Positions 10,938 through 21,985 of a stretch of 64,000 bases of DNA are shown piece after piece (position 1 is the first letter of the stretch; every line of letters begins with the position of its first letter). This stretch comes from Tubulanus polymorphus (lineage: Eukaryota > Nemertea > Palaeonemertea > Tubulaniformes > Tubulanidae). The translations under genes and the position numbers were made by a program. The notes beneath the pieces were generated by a model. That model saw only the letters and a program-made list of their open reading frames with translations, did not search any database and was not told where the DNA came from. The stretch spans positions 5,501,001-5,565,000 of the forward strand of contig NC_134031.1 of the NCBI RefSeq assembly GCF_964204645.1. Direction: 5' to 3'.

Positions 10938-11050
10938 CTGGCCCCGGCTTTAAAACTGGTATTATCTGTAACCCGGGGGGGCTAACTCAATTCATTTTCA
11001 ATCGAGTTAAACCCCAGGTTAAAGGTAATACCAGTCTATAAAACGGACCC
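10938..11050. mobile_element. Short hairpin element
   Basis: The left arm GGCTTTAAAACTGGTATTA and the right arm TAATACCAGTCTATAAAACGG are complementary, and further GGCCCCGG / CCCCGGG ends bracket them. The centre is TTCATTTTCAATCGAGTTAA. It resembles the other short hairpin MITEs of this window in structure but not in sequence. Confidence 0.55.
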
Positions 11051-12500
11051 CGGGTTATTCCTTGTGAGAAAATCAGTTTATTTTCGATGAAATTTGACTC
11101 AATTTCTAGGCTTCGAAATCCGAAAAATTATCAAACAAGTCAACGGATAAATACAAGATTCACTTTCTCACTCAGTGTATGGCATAGATTTCATCGAGAA
11201 TTGATTCGAAAATCAGAAAAGTCGATTCGAATTTAATTGAAATGTAGACAGTAACCCAGGTGCCACTGCAATCCTGGCGGATTATCGCGGAATCCTTGCT
11301 TGCCTCCGCGGCCTTGTCGGTATCCCATTTTTGATGGATTTAACTCCCGATTTTCCGATTTTTCCTACATACTTCATTTTGAAGAAGATTATTCTACAAT
11401 ATCCGATATCGGAAAAAACCTTTTCGATTCCGCCGGTTGACAATACCGGTGATTGATCGCGAACTAATGATCGATCGCGAATCGATCGGCCGTCCTACCG
11501 GCGACACCGTCGAGACGCGCCGATTCCGTTAAGATTCCGCGCTCGCGTAAGAACACGAGAAAAATTCACGACCGATGATTTCCTCGACGACAACGACGCG
11601 AGAATACACAACACCGAATACGAAATACCTGCATTTTGTAAGAATTTCCGGTATCCATCATCATGCACGCGCGCGCGAACTAAAGCAGCAACATCTACGG
11701 CTACCGCGCCCGCTCTCTCTCTCTCTCGACGGTTATAATATATTTCACAGAGAGATGACGACGACGACGGTCTATATAGCCGGGTTTATTGATTGTATCG
11801 TTTAAACCGGTAGTTGACGAGAGCACTCTCTCCGCTCTCTCTCTCCTCGCTATCTCATCAGTAAAAGGCAGTATATATATACGTCGTCTGCCTGATGCGC
11901 AGTCAGCTGCTTCAGACGCAATTAAACTAACCGAATTACGACGGTTGAACGTTTTTCAATGAATAAAACAACGAAAAAATTTGAAACTGGAAAACCGGAG
12001 AATTTTTCCAGGCAATTGGATTCCGTTGAAACAGTCTATTCGCACGTGAAGACATTTGGCCACCGCGATGAACAATGATTTTTTGACGCCGTAAAAACAG
12101 TAATGATAATGTTTAGATACGTTGATATCTAGTATGCGTTATCTATGGGGTTCTGTGTTGAGTCGATGTGCCTGGTCAATATTGGCGTTTCAAAATAACA
12201 ATGATGATCAGCGAAAGAAAATTCTGAAACTAGCGCAATTTCTTCACGAATTAGGAATAAACAAACTTACTGGGCTGAATTAACATATATTCAATCAACC
12301 CTGGCCCAGTTTCGCGAAAAGGAGGAGCTACTATATAATGATTTGAGAAAAAATAAAACGAAGCATGAAGAAATTAAGTCGATTTAATCCTTTTTGTTAG
12401 GCTTTAGACTGGCAAATAGGACGTGAACACTAAAAACCGGTTTACAGAACTTCGATGCAGAGAAAACATGCCGCGTTAGAAAATTAACAATTCTAGATAT
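11051..12500. other. No gene; promoter-like CG-rich patch at 11,450-11,960
   Basis: No coding frame is supported. Between 11,450 and 11,960 the sequence turns CG-rich with CTCTCTC runs. A TATA-like GCAGTATATATATACG lies at about 11,868-11,883, followed 25-35 bp later by GCGCAGTCAGCTGCTTCAGACG. This arrangement resembles a core promoter, but no downstream exon was found, so the call is only a suggestion. Confidence 0.25.
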
Positions 12501-12503
12501 AGA

Positions 12504-12952
12504 TACGGTCAAACCCACTTAATCCGTATCGGCTTAATCCAGATTTTGGTCTAATCCGGACATTATTTGCAGTCCATTTGTTCATTAACCCTTTCAGTGC
12601 GGTGTATGAATCGGTGATAGATTTTGCTAGTACACCGCACTGCGGTGTATTGATTTAATTAGTAATTAGTATTTATCTCTCATAAAAATGGCAGCACCTG
12701 TCAAACATAGTGAAATATTAGTAACTAACTATACACCACACCGCGGTGTAGACGCACTATATTGGTATTCCTGTTATTCAACACATTAGGGTAGAATTTC
12801 TAAAAATTTTCAAATTATCTCCAGCACTATAGGGAATTGATTTGTCAGCACTGAAAGGGTTAAAACACAAGAAAATGAGTAATCTGGATTTCCCGTAAAC
12901 CAGATGAATTTTGTTCGTCCCGAATCATCCGAATTAAGCGGGTTCTAATGTA
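12504..12952. mobile_element. Pogo/Tc1-like element interrupted by a MITE
   Basis: The left end TACGGTCAAACCCACTTAATCCG and the right end CCGAATTAAGCGGGTTCTAATGTA are inverted versions of each other, each bounded by TA. The inside repeats CTTAATCC/GGATT words. The element is split at 12,585-12,863 by a TTAA MITE. TA boundaries and a CAG(T)-RAACC-type terminus suggest a Tc1/mariner-pogo relative; no transposase frame is present. Confidence 0.6.
12585..12863 (+). mobile_element. TTAA MITE copy 2, nested in a pogo-like element
   Basis: It is bounded by TTAA on both sides with ends CCCTTTCAGTGC and GCACTGAAAGGG. The internal CACCGCACTGCGGTGTA palindrome and GATGGCAGCACCTGTCAAAC-type segment (here ATGGCAGCACCTGTCAAAC) are present. 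Its insertion into another element gives the relative age: the host element is older. Confidence 0.85.
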
Positions 12953-13163
12953 TTTCTAACCGATGGTTTTCCGTGCTGAGATCACTTTTTTCTGGACGAC
13001 GACTAAATCTGGCATTCCGAATCAGATAACGTCGTAATCGAGTTTAAGCGCGATCTTCTATTTCCATTCTACGCGAAGGTATATTTCTAAACGGATGCTT
13101 CGAATGACGTGATAAAACTACGCAATAAATCGCGAGAGACGAATGAAATATGAGTCCCACAAT

Positions 13164-13500
13164 CACAAGTTCGAAAGAGATTTTAAAACATCAAAACTAT
13201 AAAGAATTTATTAAAACATCGAATTTTCGGTATTATCCTAAAAACCATTCAAATTCCTGTGTCAATGGTATCCTTGGTTTCTCCCCCCATAATAAAATTT
13301 TGTCCCTATACATTTCCTCTCTGGTTAATATTATCTAGTTTTCATGTGCAATAGTGTGTGTAGTTCTTACTGGTATATATACTGTGAAATGTCATAATTT
13401 TAGTCACTCTTGAGAATGGTTCTTAGGATAAAACCGCAAATTCGAGGTTTTAATCAATTCTTTATAGTTTTGATGTTTTAAAATCTCTTTCGAACTAGTG
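13164..13500. mobile_element. Long-armed inverted-repeat element
   Basis: The left arm (13,164-13,250, beginning CACAAGTTCGAAAGAGATTT) and the right arm (about 13,412-13,500, ending AAATCTCTTTCGAACTAGTG) are inverted copies with about 90% identity by eye. The 160-bp centre is non-coding. It looks like a fold-back or MITE element; no target duplication was identified. Confidence 0.75.
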
Positions 13501-14521
13501 AATGCTTCTAATGTCGACATCGACTTTTTACTGGACAAAATATCGCATCAGTCATCGCGAATCAGATACCGGGTGAGAACGATCCGCCATTTCCCAAACG
13601 TATGATAGAACCGCATTTCGATATCAGAAATGTTCCTAATTACGCAACACTGGGGTTTACGACGCATCAAAACATCTAATCGTAACATATGCTCCACTGA
13701 CGTAGGAGACTTTTTACGAGTAATTATTCCACGAGAACTGAACCGACGTCGGCGTCGTCGCACATCGAGTTTGACATGTCAAACACGGTAAACATCGACG
13801 ACGCCGACCGCAAATACGAAAAAAAAACAAAAAACATTAACAGCGCGTTCAGTTCGTATTCACGTTTGAACAGCGGCGGTAATTTCCTAAATGGGGCTTA
13901 TCTCGTAAGATGATTAATTTCTCTCATTTATGGGTTTATCATTGACGACGACGAAAAAAGGTTTAGAAACCTTGATTAATGGCGAATGACCGCGCAACGG
14001 GAGCGTACCGGTCTAAAGCCTAACTAAAAGGTTAAGATCCGATCAGATCATCGGATCGTAAGCAGTGAAGTCCGCGATTTATTAATCGGGAACCTTTTCG
14101 ACCCGTGTTTACTAACGACCGCAACGGATTGATTGCAGACTGATCTTAAGGATAGAAAAAGTTCTATTTTCTACGACTTATTGTTAATTCGTAGCCAATC
14201 AGCGACAGGTGTTGCATCACATGACTGGCGATGATTGAGTCATATTCGACCTGAAAACTCTTAAGATCGTGAGAAAAATGAAAGTTTTGAAAATTTAGGT
14301 ACCGGTACATTTTTATGCAATTCTAGGGCATATTACTGCTTGAATCGAGTCATAGATCATTGTCGGGTGGAATTTTTCATATGTGATCTCTACAAGGGCA
14401 CTTGATTAGAAAAGGGGGGTTCAGACCCCCCGAACCCCCCTCTGGATCTGCACCTGATGTGTACTACTGATGTATAGGCCTATGGGAACACAGTCTCATA
14501 ACCTCTTTTCGGGTGAAGCGC
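13501..14521. other. No gene seen
   Basis: Mixed CG-rich and AT-rich sequence with no supported frame. A short segment at 14,390-14,450 with GGGGGGTTCAGACCCCCC forms a local hairpin. Confidence 0.45.
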
Positions 14522-14810
14522 TTAACCCTTTCAGTGCGTCTTCACCGCAGTGCAGTGTATAAATCAGTGATGGATTTTGCTAGTACACCGCACTACGGTG
14601 TATTGATGCAATTAGTAATTATCTCAATTGATAGATGGCAGCACCTGTCAAACATAGTGAAATATTAGTAACTAACGATACACTGCACTGCGGTGTAGAC
14701 GCACTATAGTGGTATTCCCGTAATTCAACACACTAGGGTTGAATCTTTCAAAACTTTTAGATTATCCCCAGCGCTATAGGGTATTAATTAGTCAGCAATG
14801 AAAGGGTTAA
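14522..14810 (+). mobile_element. TTAA MITE copy 3
   Basis: TTAA flanks both sides. Ends are CCCTTTCAGTGCGTC and CAGCAATGAAAGGG. Two internal ACACCGCACTACGGTGT/ACACTGCACTGCGGTGT palindromes remain nearly intact. Confidence 0.85.
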
Positions 14811-15343
14811 AAACTACGCATAACAGTTTGCAGTCGCATTTTCCGGGCGATGATCTAAGAAACTTGAAGACTACACATTCATTTTACTTTCTGATTGCAT
14901 CGGGTGAAAATTCACTAAATTTGACTCGGGAACTGGTCCAGACCGAATCACCTCCCGTACGACTCATTTCGGTTATAACGAAACCCAGGAGTTGGACTTG
15001 TCAAACTTGATAAATGTTATGCACACTGAAACAACACCTACAAGGCTGTTCTGAGACCTAACACAGAGTTCCTACCACGACCTCGACAGGAAATGTTTCG
15101 GAAAATTATTACCGATTTTATCGTAACCATAGCGATAATATTATTAACGGCAATTTACACTCCTTCATGTGATTCGAAGCGATAATAGTAATCACCTGGA
15201 TTAGAGCAACAACAAAAAATTGGAACCCAGGATAGCCGTAACAAGGGGTCTAGGGACACCATGCCGGCTTGGCGAAATACTGGACGATCTGACAACTTCA
15301 ACATTCAATGCCATCTGATGAAAAAAAACATAACAGTAGTAAA
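14811..15343. other. No gene seen
   Basis: A 70-codon open frame (plus, 14,798-15,010) begins inside the MITE and is therefore not credible. Nothing else is recognised. Confidence 0.45.
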
Positions 15344-15520
15344 TAACGAGACGAGTAGTACTATATAGGTTGACTATTTATTTGATGCGAGAGCTTTCGT
15401 TACTAATGTATAAAAGAAGAAGCTTCATCGGGTGAATGAGTGATGAAGCTTCTATTCATTAGTAGCGAAAGCTCGTGCGCCAAATAAATAGTTAACCTAT
15501 ATAGTACTACTCATCTAGTT
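15344..15520. mobile_element. Inverted-repeat element (about 85-bp arms)
   Basis: The left arm starts AACGAGACGAGTAGTACTAT and the right arm ends ATAGTACTACTCATCTAGTT. They pair through CTATTTATTTG, CGAGAGCTTTCG and GAAGCTTCATC with few mismatches, leaving a loop of about 10-20 bp. This nearly perfect fold-back is non-coding. Confidence 0.8.
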
Positions 15521-16468
15521 ATCTATTCTAAACTCGGTTAACTCTCTTCAGAATTTTCTCACCATAACAGCAAAAAAACATGTATTTTTGATAACAGTAA
15601 TAGTTATCTATGACCTCATAGAACGTATCATGAGATACAATTTTGATTTCGATAACAAAATATGCATAGGTACCGATACGTACATAAAATGTTATTCTAT
15701 TTTTATGCCAAAGCGGACTAAAACAGGCATCGAATGCTTCGATAGATAGATAGATAGATTCATGTAGATATTTTATTGTACACAAAAAAAAATTTGCATT
15801 GACAGAATCTGTTTTCAATGTTAGTGCACGATATCATTACTTGTGTTATAAATGGCAAGTAGGGATTTATCAGCAACAGCAGCAGCGGCAGCAGCGGCGG
15901 CATCAGCCACACCGGCGATGGGCAGTTTTACATCAATTTCACACATTGAAAAAAAATTCGAATTCAAAGGTTATCCTAAGCAACTGCAATATAGATGCGG
16001 CAATCACAGCATACATGGTGGTGGCGTCACTTATGATATCAGTGATCTTTAAAAAGTGTGCCGAGTATAAAACTGCTGACGTTCCTCGTTATAGCAAAAT
16101 CAGAGTCAGGGTTTTGAGTGGAGTCCTCAAGTCCCCATAGTCCTAGTGGAATGGGAAGAGGCCAGAGCAGAACTATTGACAATATCACCATGAACCCTGA
16201 ATTGATATTGACTGACTGCCAATATATGGACTGAAATAAGACCTCAGTACAGCGAAATTCACTAGTTGACTAGTTAGGACGATCATGATATTGATGACTT
16301 ATCAAAATGACAACTTACATTTAGTAAAATGAAATGGAATACGAATTGGAACTGAAATAAAGTGACCACACTACACCACCAAAGTAAAGTAAAGTGCTTA
16401 CTTATCAGGTGATGACTTAAACAGAGTTGGGCTATCCGAGAAGAATGGGAGACCAGGATTTGGAAACC
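15521..16468. other. No supported gene; weak ORFs near 15,800-16,140
   Basis: Overlapping frames at 15,799-16,140 and 15,852-16,052 include a GCA/GCG alanine run (the same bases read as CAG glutamine in the other frame). No domain is recognised and neither frame is clearly favoured, so I do not call a gene. A TAGA microsatellite is present at about 15,742-15,758. Confidence 0.35.
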
Positions 16469-16596
16469 TGGGGCTAGTTCCATAGTCACAGCTTAGACTT
16501 AAGATCAGTCTACAAACTTCTTGGTTATAATAGCCCATCTAACAACTTAAGAACAGTCTTAAGATTTAAGATCACTTTTGGACTTAAGTCTCGCCT
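16469..16596. mobile_element. Hairpin MITE (family B), copy 2
   Basis: It starts TGGGGCTAGTTCCATAGTCA, continues AGCTTAGACTTAAG and TAGCCCATCTAACAACTTAAG, and ends near CACTTTTGGACTTAAGTCTCG. It is a diverged copy of the family described at 4441. Confidence 0.55.
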
Positions 16597-16616
16597 AAGG
16601 TTAGTCATTGGATTTA

Positions 16617-16630
16617 ATAATAATAATAAC

Positions 16631-16682
<52 letters not shown>
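16617..16682. repeat. (AAT)n microsatellite
   Basis: About twenty AAT/TAA units with one AAC interruption follow one another immediately after a family B MITE. Confidence 0.9.
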
Positions 16683-16683
<1 letters not shown>

Positions 16684-16689
16684 TAACGA

Positions 16690-17584
16690 TAATATTAATT
16701 TATTTTCTTATTAAGCACTTAACTAAAACCATAATCTAAGCGCTAGGGATTTAGCCCTGGATTTACAACGTGCTAGACCCAATGGACTGTCTTGGGCCAT
16801 TGCATAACTCTAACACAATTACTCGAGGTGAAATCAACATTCATAAGTAGCTGACATCAATCAAATTGAAAGTTCGGCTCGTTTAATGGCCCGATAAAGA
16901 ATATTCATTTCGAAATTGGTATAAGACGTCGAAAGAAACCACAGAGGATTCCACTGCTGTCGATGTTATCTGTGTAAAAGGGAAATTGCGATAACGAACT
17001 GCAAATAACCCGCAGCTACGTTTCGTTAAAAAAAAATCCGCCATTTATCAAATGACAACTTAAGAGAGAAGTTGACTGGAGGGAAAACGATATTCCTTGC
17101 ATGGTTAGTAAACCGTGGCCGTATCGCGAAGCAATATAATAAATTGATTGTTAGGGCGGTAGGAATCTACCACAGGGGGTTTCGCATATACCTCGCTAAA
17201 TATGGTGGTGATTACCACCAGGCTGGGCGGTGATAGGAAATCCATGGAAACTGGCTACGCTAACAATTCCGGTATATCCGAAATATTCTTTTTTCCAAAA
17301 TATCCTAAATTTTCAATCATCCCTGATATAGGCCTTACTATCCGTTATTGGCCTTACTTGGCTGCATAGAATTGGTATCAAATCTAGATTCGATACGCAC
17401 TAAAAATACTAGGGGGAGAGGGGCATACTTAAGTTTCAAAATAATTTGATTTAAAAAAATAAACATAGTATTAAAATCTTTGAGGTGTCGCAAAATTAGT
17501 CATATTGCCGATAGGCATATCTAGATATCCATCAAGAACTACGCTATAGGAAATGATTTGTAATGAAATGATTTTAGGCCCAGC
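16690..17584. other. No gene seen
   Basis: AT-rich sequence without a supported frame or RNA gene. Confidence 0.45.
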
Positions 17585-18015
17585 AGGGGCCAGTTGCACA
17601 GTCGTGACTTAAGTCAAAAAGTGGTCTTAAATCTTAAGACTGATCTGAAGTTGTTAGATTGGCTATAGAACTAAGTTGGTCTTAGACTGGTTTTAACCCT
17701 TTCAGTGCGTCTACACCGCAGTGCGGTGTATAAATCAGTGATGGATTTTGCTAGTACACCGCACTGCGGTGTATTGATGTAATTAGTAATTTGTAATTAT
17801 CTCTATTGAAAAATGGCAGCAAGTGTCACACATAGTGAAATACTAGTAACTAATGATACACCGCACTGCGGTGTAGATCACTATAGTGGTATTCCCATTG
17901 TTCAACACACTAGGGTGGAATTTTTTAGAATTTTCAAATTTTCTCCAGCACTATAGGGTATTAATTAGTCAGCACTGAAAGGGTTAAGTCTAAGCCATGA
18001 CTATGCAACCGGTCC
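17585..18015. mobile_element. Hairpin MITE (family B), copy 3, split by a TTAA MITE
   Basis: The left part begins GGGCCAGTTGCACAGTCG and runs to 17,692 through AAAAAGTGGTCTTAAATC and TTGTTAGATTGGCTATAGAAC. The right part, 17,988-18,015, completes it with GTCTAAGCCATGACTATGCAAC. The ends pair as an inverted repeat once the inserted TTAA element is ignored. Confidence 0.8.
17693..17987 (+). mobile_element. TTAA MITE copy 4 (best-preserved)
   Basis: This is the most regular copy. TTAA lies on both sides, and ends are CCCTTTCAGTGCGTC and CAGCACTGAAAGGG. Three internal palindromes are intact: ACACCGCAGTGCGGTGTA, ACACCGCACTGCGGTGTA and ACACCGCACTGCGGTGTAGA. Because it interrupts a family B element cleanly at TTAA, its exact boundaries are certain. 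Confidence 0.9.
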
Positions 18016-18401
18016 CCTGCCGAACTGGTTAGTGAGAGCTGATGATGTGTTCCGATAACATCGGAATGTAGGACCTATAATATTTTATTTGGATTGCATC
18101 AACAAAATATTCTAATCAGAATACAAGTGGCTATTCTACGTACAGGGGCGGTTCCAGGGGTAAGTTCCGACGGTCTTACCAAATATTCTAGGGCAAATTA
18201 CGTCAGACTCTGCTCGAGTCGGATCTGATTTCAGATGTTTGTTGAAATATTTTTTGGGACACTGTTTACAAAATACATAAAAAATCCCAACTCAAATACC
18301 ACTCAAGTCGCATACATCTTTACGATCCCAAAAGGTTGGACTTTGGCAGAGTCTACTTTTAAGCCAGGCATTATGGCAGAACCCATTTGATACCTTTACC
18401 G

Positions 18402-18526
18402 TGTCCAGTTACTCAGTCATGACTTAGGTCCAATAGAGTTCTTAATTTCGAGATAATGACTAACTTTAAGTTGTTAGATTGGCTTAGACTGCTCTCAAAA
18501 CTAAGCCATGACTGTACAACTGGCCT
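18402..18526. mobile_element. Hairpin MITE (family B), copy 4
   Basis: It reads GTCCAGTTACTCAGTCATGAC at the left and CTAAGCCATGACTGTACAACTGG at the right, with TTGTTAGATTGGCTTAGACT inside. Diverged but recognisable. Confidence 0.55.
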
Positions 18527-19775
18527 CGGGATTTTTGACAAAATTTGTCCTTTTTTAGATTTCTGTCTAAATTCCTAGGCCTATGAAGGTTTTTGGAAAA
18601 AGTGCCTTTAAGAAATTACGATTCTCAAAATTATTGGGTCTTCTGGAATCTCATAAGACTCCTGGATCCGTCCCCTGTACAACACTAGACAACATTCAAG
18701 AAGATGTGAGGCTACTTACGTTAACCTCTTTTAATGGAATTCCTTTCATTTACGTGAGCTTTAAAAATATAAATTAAGTCAAAATACGATTTACTTATTC
18801 ATATCCTCATATCGAGAAATAGGTTTTTTTGAGGACCCTTATTGCCTTGGGTGCTCTGCGTCTAGGCCTTTATCATTACGATCTGCACCAAGACCCGTAG
18901 ACATACTGCGAGTCTGTTACAACGACCATCCATAACCACAGCCAAGACTACGTAGAGCTTTGAAACAAATTTAACGTTAGGCCTATTGTATTTGGTATTT
19001 TGAAGTTTTGACAACATAGGCCTACTTAAGTTTCGACATAGGCCTACCGGTACATTTGTTGGCATTATTATGGCATGAAAACAGACTGCACATCTGAAGT
19101 GTAATTGTGATATGGACTAAAGTCAATGATGATGCTCTATGCAATATAAAAGCACTCTGAAGGTTTCTTATTAAGATCGTATCATTTGAAGTTAATCACT
19201 TCATATTGACATTAAAAATCCTGGGCATCTTAATATTTGGATGCTTTGGTCGCATCGAATCACTCATTTAACTTGTTAGTTAGTAATTACAATTTTCATG
19301 ATTTTAGATGATTTAAGATACGGGTTAGAGCAACTATAGCTGAGTCTACAGTTATCGGTGAGCCTCAGCCACACACATTCACACACACACACAGTTTTAA
19401 TACATTGCAACAATTCCAAGTCGTAACATTCGTTCGATTTCATTCTTACCTTTAACTTCAATTGAACAGCATGAAATACGATATGACAACGAATCCTAAT
19501 TTCCAGGTACGTAGAGATGACATGCGACAAAAAGCGTCCAGGTCATCGGAGGAGAGATACAAGCAGCAGCGGCACTGCAGCTTCATTACGCTCCATCATT
19601 AAGTTCCATCAGCTACTGAATGGCGGCAGCACCTTCCGGGGCATATTTTACAATTTCATATGTAAATAGTGTATGTATATATTGACATAGAACTATTAGT
19701 TCTATGATATTGATAATAACTTTGTGGTTAAGACAAGTTTATATTTTCTGTTAATAGTAAATATTGTATACTTTG
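18527..19775. other. No supported gene
   Basis: Two short open frames (plus 18,583-18,777; minus 19,276-19,530) show no recognisable domain. A short (AC)n run occurs at 19,378-19,394. Nothing else is seen. Confidence 0.4.
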
Positions 19776-19932
19776 TATACCATGGAAATGGTTGGAGTGT
19801 AAATAAAATCCTAATCCTATTTTGTTGCGTTTCTATTCTTTAAATTCTTATCATTTTTTGTTTTGTAAATATTTGTATAGATATATGTAATACTTTTCCT
19901 CCATATACCATGGAAATGGTTGGAGTGTATAT
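19776..19932. repeat. Direct repeat of a 24-bp word
   Basis: The word TATACCATGGAAATGGTTGG(AGTGTA) occurs at about 19,778-19,802 and again at 19,905-19,929. Each is followed by AATAAAATCC- or ATGAATTATAATC-type A/T-rich sequence. This resembles two 3' ends of one retroposed element, but no coding region supports this. Confidence 0.45.
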
Positions 19933-19974
19933 GAATTATAATCATAATCGCAATCACCAGCTAAACCTCGAATA

Positions 19975-20135
19975 CGATTCTTTTTAAAAAAGACGAAACC
20001 TTTTATTAAGACAATTTCCAGCATTTTCCAGCTTAGATCAGGTATCAATCCAGATTTGGACGATACAAAACCCGTTCAAATACAACAATTTCAATTTTGC
20101 CCAAAAGATTCGTATTGACAAGGTCCACTGTATAT
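19975..20135. repeat. Pogo-like fragment, copy 1 (partner at 21,835)
   Basis: TTCCAGCATTTTCCAGCTTAGATCA, ATCAATCCAGATTTGGA and AAACCCGTT match 21,880-21,945, and both copies end in (G)GTTCCACTGTA or AAGGTCCACTGTA. This terminus is that of the pogo-like element at 21,191-21,368. Confidence 0.5.
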
Positions 20136-21190
20136 TGAGTTTACAGAAGGCTTATAAGTGATACACTGTTTCTCCCAATCTACAAAAAACTACAATCATA
20201 TTTGTTATCAGTTCATTTCTATAGCTATGCCGGGTCAGTAATTGTTAGCTCAGTCATAATTTTAAAAAAAAGTAATGTACAGGTTAGATAGGCAGCTAGT
20301 CAGGTGAACTTATAAGCTGGGCTGAAATGAGAAACAAGGTACCGGATATCAATTTTTTTAGCCAAGGGGTTAACTACATAAAGAAGAGAAAGAGAAAATA
20401 GGTACAAAGAAAAGGTGAAAAAATGCATATGTATAAATTATCTTTATTCCCTGAATTCGAAGAGAGCATTAAAAAGCCAGATCAAGATCAATTGATCATA
20501 TGTATATATATATGATAACAAGCACACCTTATTTATACGTCATTCTTCAGATCTTTGCTATACAAAATTCAGCTGCTTTTTGCAAACAATTCTATTTCTC
20601 GTAGATTATTAAGATATTCTAATATCTGTAGTTCTACTATTATTATAATGACGAGTGATTGAAATATAGCTACGAATCACAGAACAATAATATCCCTTGA
20701 GCTCATGTAATGTCCAGAGTTAACTGGTCACTCTGGAGAAAGGAAAGCAAATCATTGAATCCCTTAAATGCTTAAGGTATCAGCATTTAAAAACAGGTTA
20801 AACAACGGTGAATCATATCAATGGCAATATGAATACAGTCACTAACAACTGCCATAACTAACAGTCTCTCAAATAAAATTCATTTCGATTACCGGTATGG
20901 GATCATTCGTTTATTACGTACGCATAAAATTTGAATTTTTCAACCCCCCCTCCCCCTCTGTACGCAAAATCGGCCATTTTTTCATATACATTAAGCATTA
21001 CTGTACGCAATTGCACTGACCCCTCCCCCCTCCCTTGATGCGTACGTAATAAATGAATGACCCCAATATTATCTTGTTAGCTGATTGTGATTCGAAACCT
21101 TGAAAGCCTTTCAATGCCCACAACGAAACCCTTTCAATGCCAACAGCACCAGAACCCGATTCCTTTCTTAGTCTGGTTGATGATTAAAAC
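20136..21190. other. No gene; inverted patch at 20,905-21,060
   Basis: No supported gene. GGGATCATTCGTTTATTACGTACGCA at about 20,900 and TGCGTACGTAATAAATGAATGACCCC at about 21,037-21,062 are inverted repeats flanking a C-rich centre (CCCCCCCTCCCCC). This is another hairpin element. Confidence 0.5.
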
Positions 21191-21368
21191 TACAGTAGAA
21201 CCTCGTAATAACGAACTGGGATACAACGATACATCGGATATAACAAATATAGAATTTGGTCCCGAGTAAGAAAATTTGATTATTTTCATACTGGATATAA
21301 CAAACTATCGGTTATAACGAATATATATTCTGGTTCCATGAACTTTGCTGTTACGGGGTTCCACTGTA
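21191..21368. mobile_element. Pogo/Tigger-like MITE
   Basis: The left end CAGTAGAACCTCGTAATAACG and the right end CTGTTACGGGGTTCCACTG are inverted repeats, each flanked by TA. Internal ATAACGAA/ATAACAAA words recur. TA target duplication and CAGTAGAACCTCG-type ends match pogo/Tigger relatives of the Tc1/mariner group. There is no transposase frame, so the copy is non-autonomous. Confidence 0.7.
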
Positions 21369-21985
21369 TTGCAGATTGTCAAAATATGGTACACTTTTCA
21401 ATTGCTTGGACCTGCGGCACAGAAGACCTCAAGATTCAGTTTCTGGATAAGTAAAAACTTAATATGTTAAGACTGAATTGCCGTCGTGAAATTATCAATA
21501 GCAACTAAACCAGGGGCCTAGTTTCACAAAAAAATTTAACTGCTCAATTTAATGAGTTAATTTTCTTCCTTTTTGTGAACACTGGGCATTGAATCCCAGG
21601 TCAAGACCTGTGAGCGTCTTACCAAATAAAAAATAAAGGTAAATTAATAAGGGTCTGGTAGCACCTTTTTGATTCCTTTCCAGAATCTCGAACAATAATT
21701 GTCTTTGTCTTTACAGAAATTACCCTTTTTAGATTTTTTCGACAAAATTATGCCCTTTTCAGAATAAAGCCTTTAAATACAGGCGCAAACAAAATCCGCC
21801 CCGGATCTCCCTCATATAGGAAAGGGAAAAGTTGAAACTCGTTAATACGATTTCGTTTAAGATGAAACCGACTGATTTCCAGCATGTCCGAGCTAAGATA
21901 TTTATATCAATCCAGATTTGGATAATAAGAAGCCCGTTTAATGAGGTTCCACTGTAGGTACAAAAACCGATTATACCGTAAAAAT
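21369..21985. other. GUCD1 3' flank with a pogo-like fragment
   Basis: The right half (21,835-21,960) is a second copy of the fragment at 19,975 and ends TGAGGTTCCACTGTAG. The left half shows nothing recognisable. The 3' untranslated part of the minus-strand GUCD1 transcript must lie here; no AATAAA is obvious close to the stop codon on that strand. Confidence 0.45.

Noticed and set aside
15799-16140. Possible small gene with Gln- or Ala-rich run
   Set aside because: Two overlapping frames compete, no domain is recognisable and no splice support was found.
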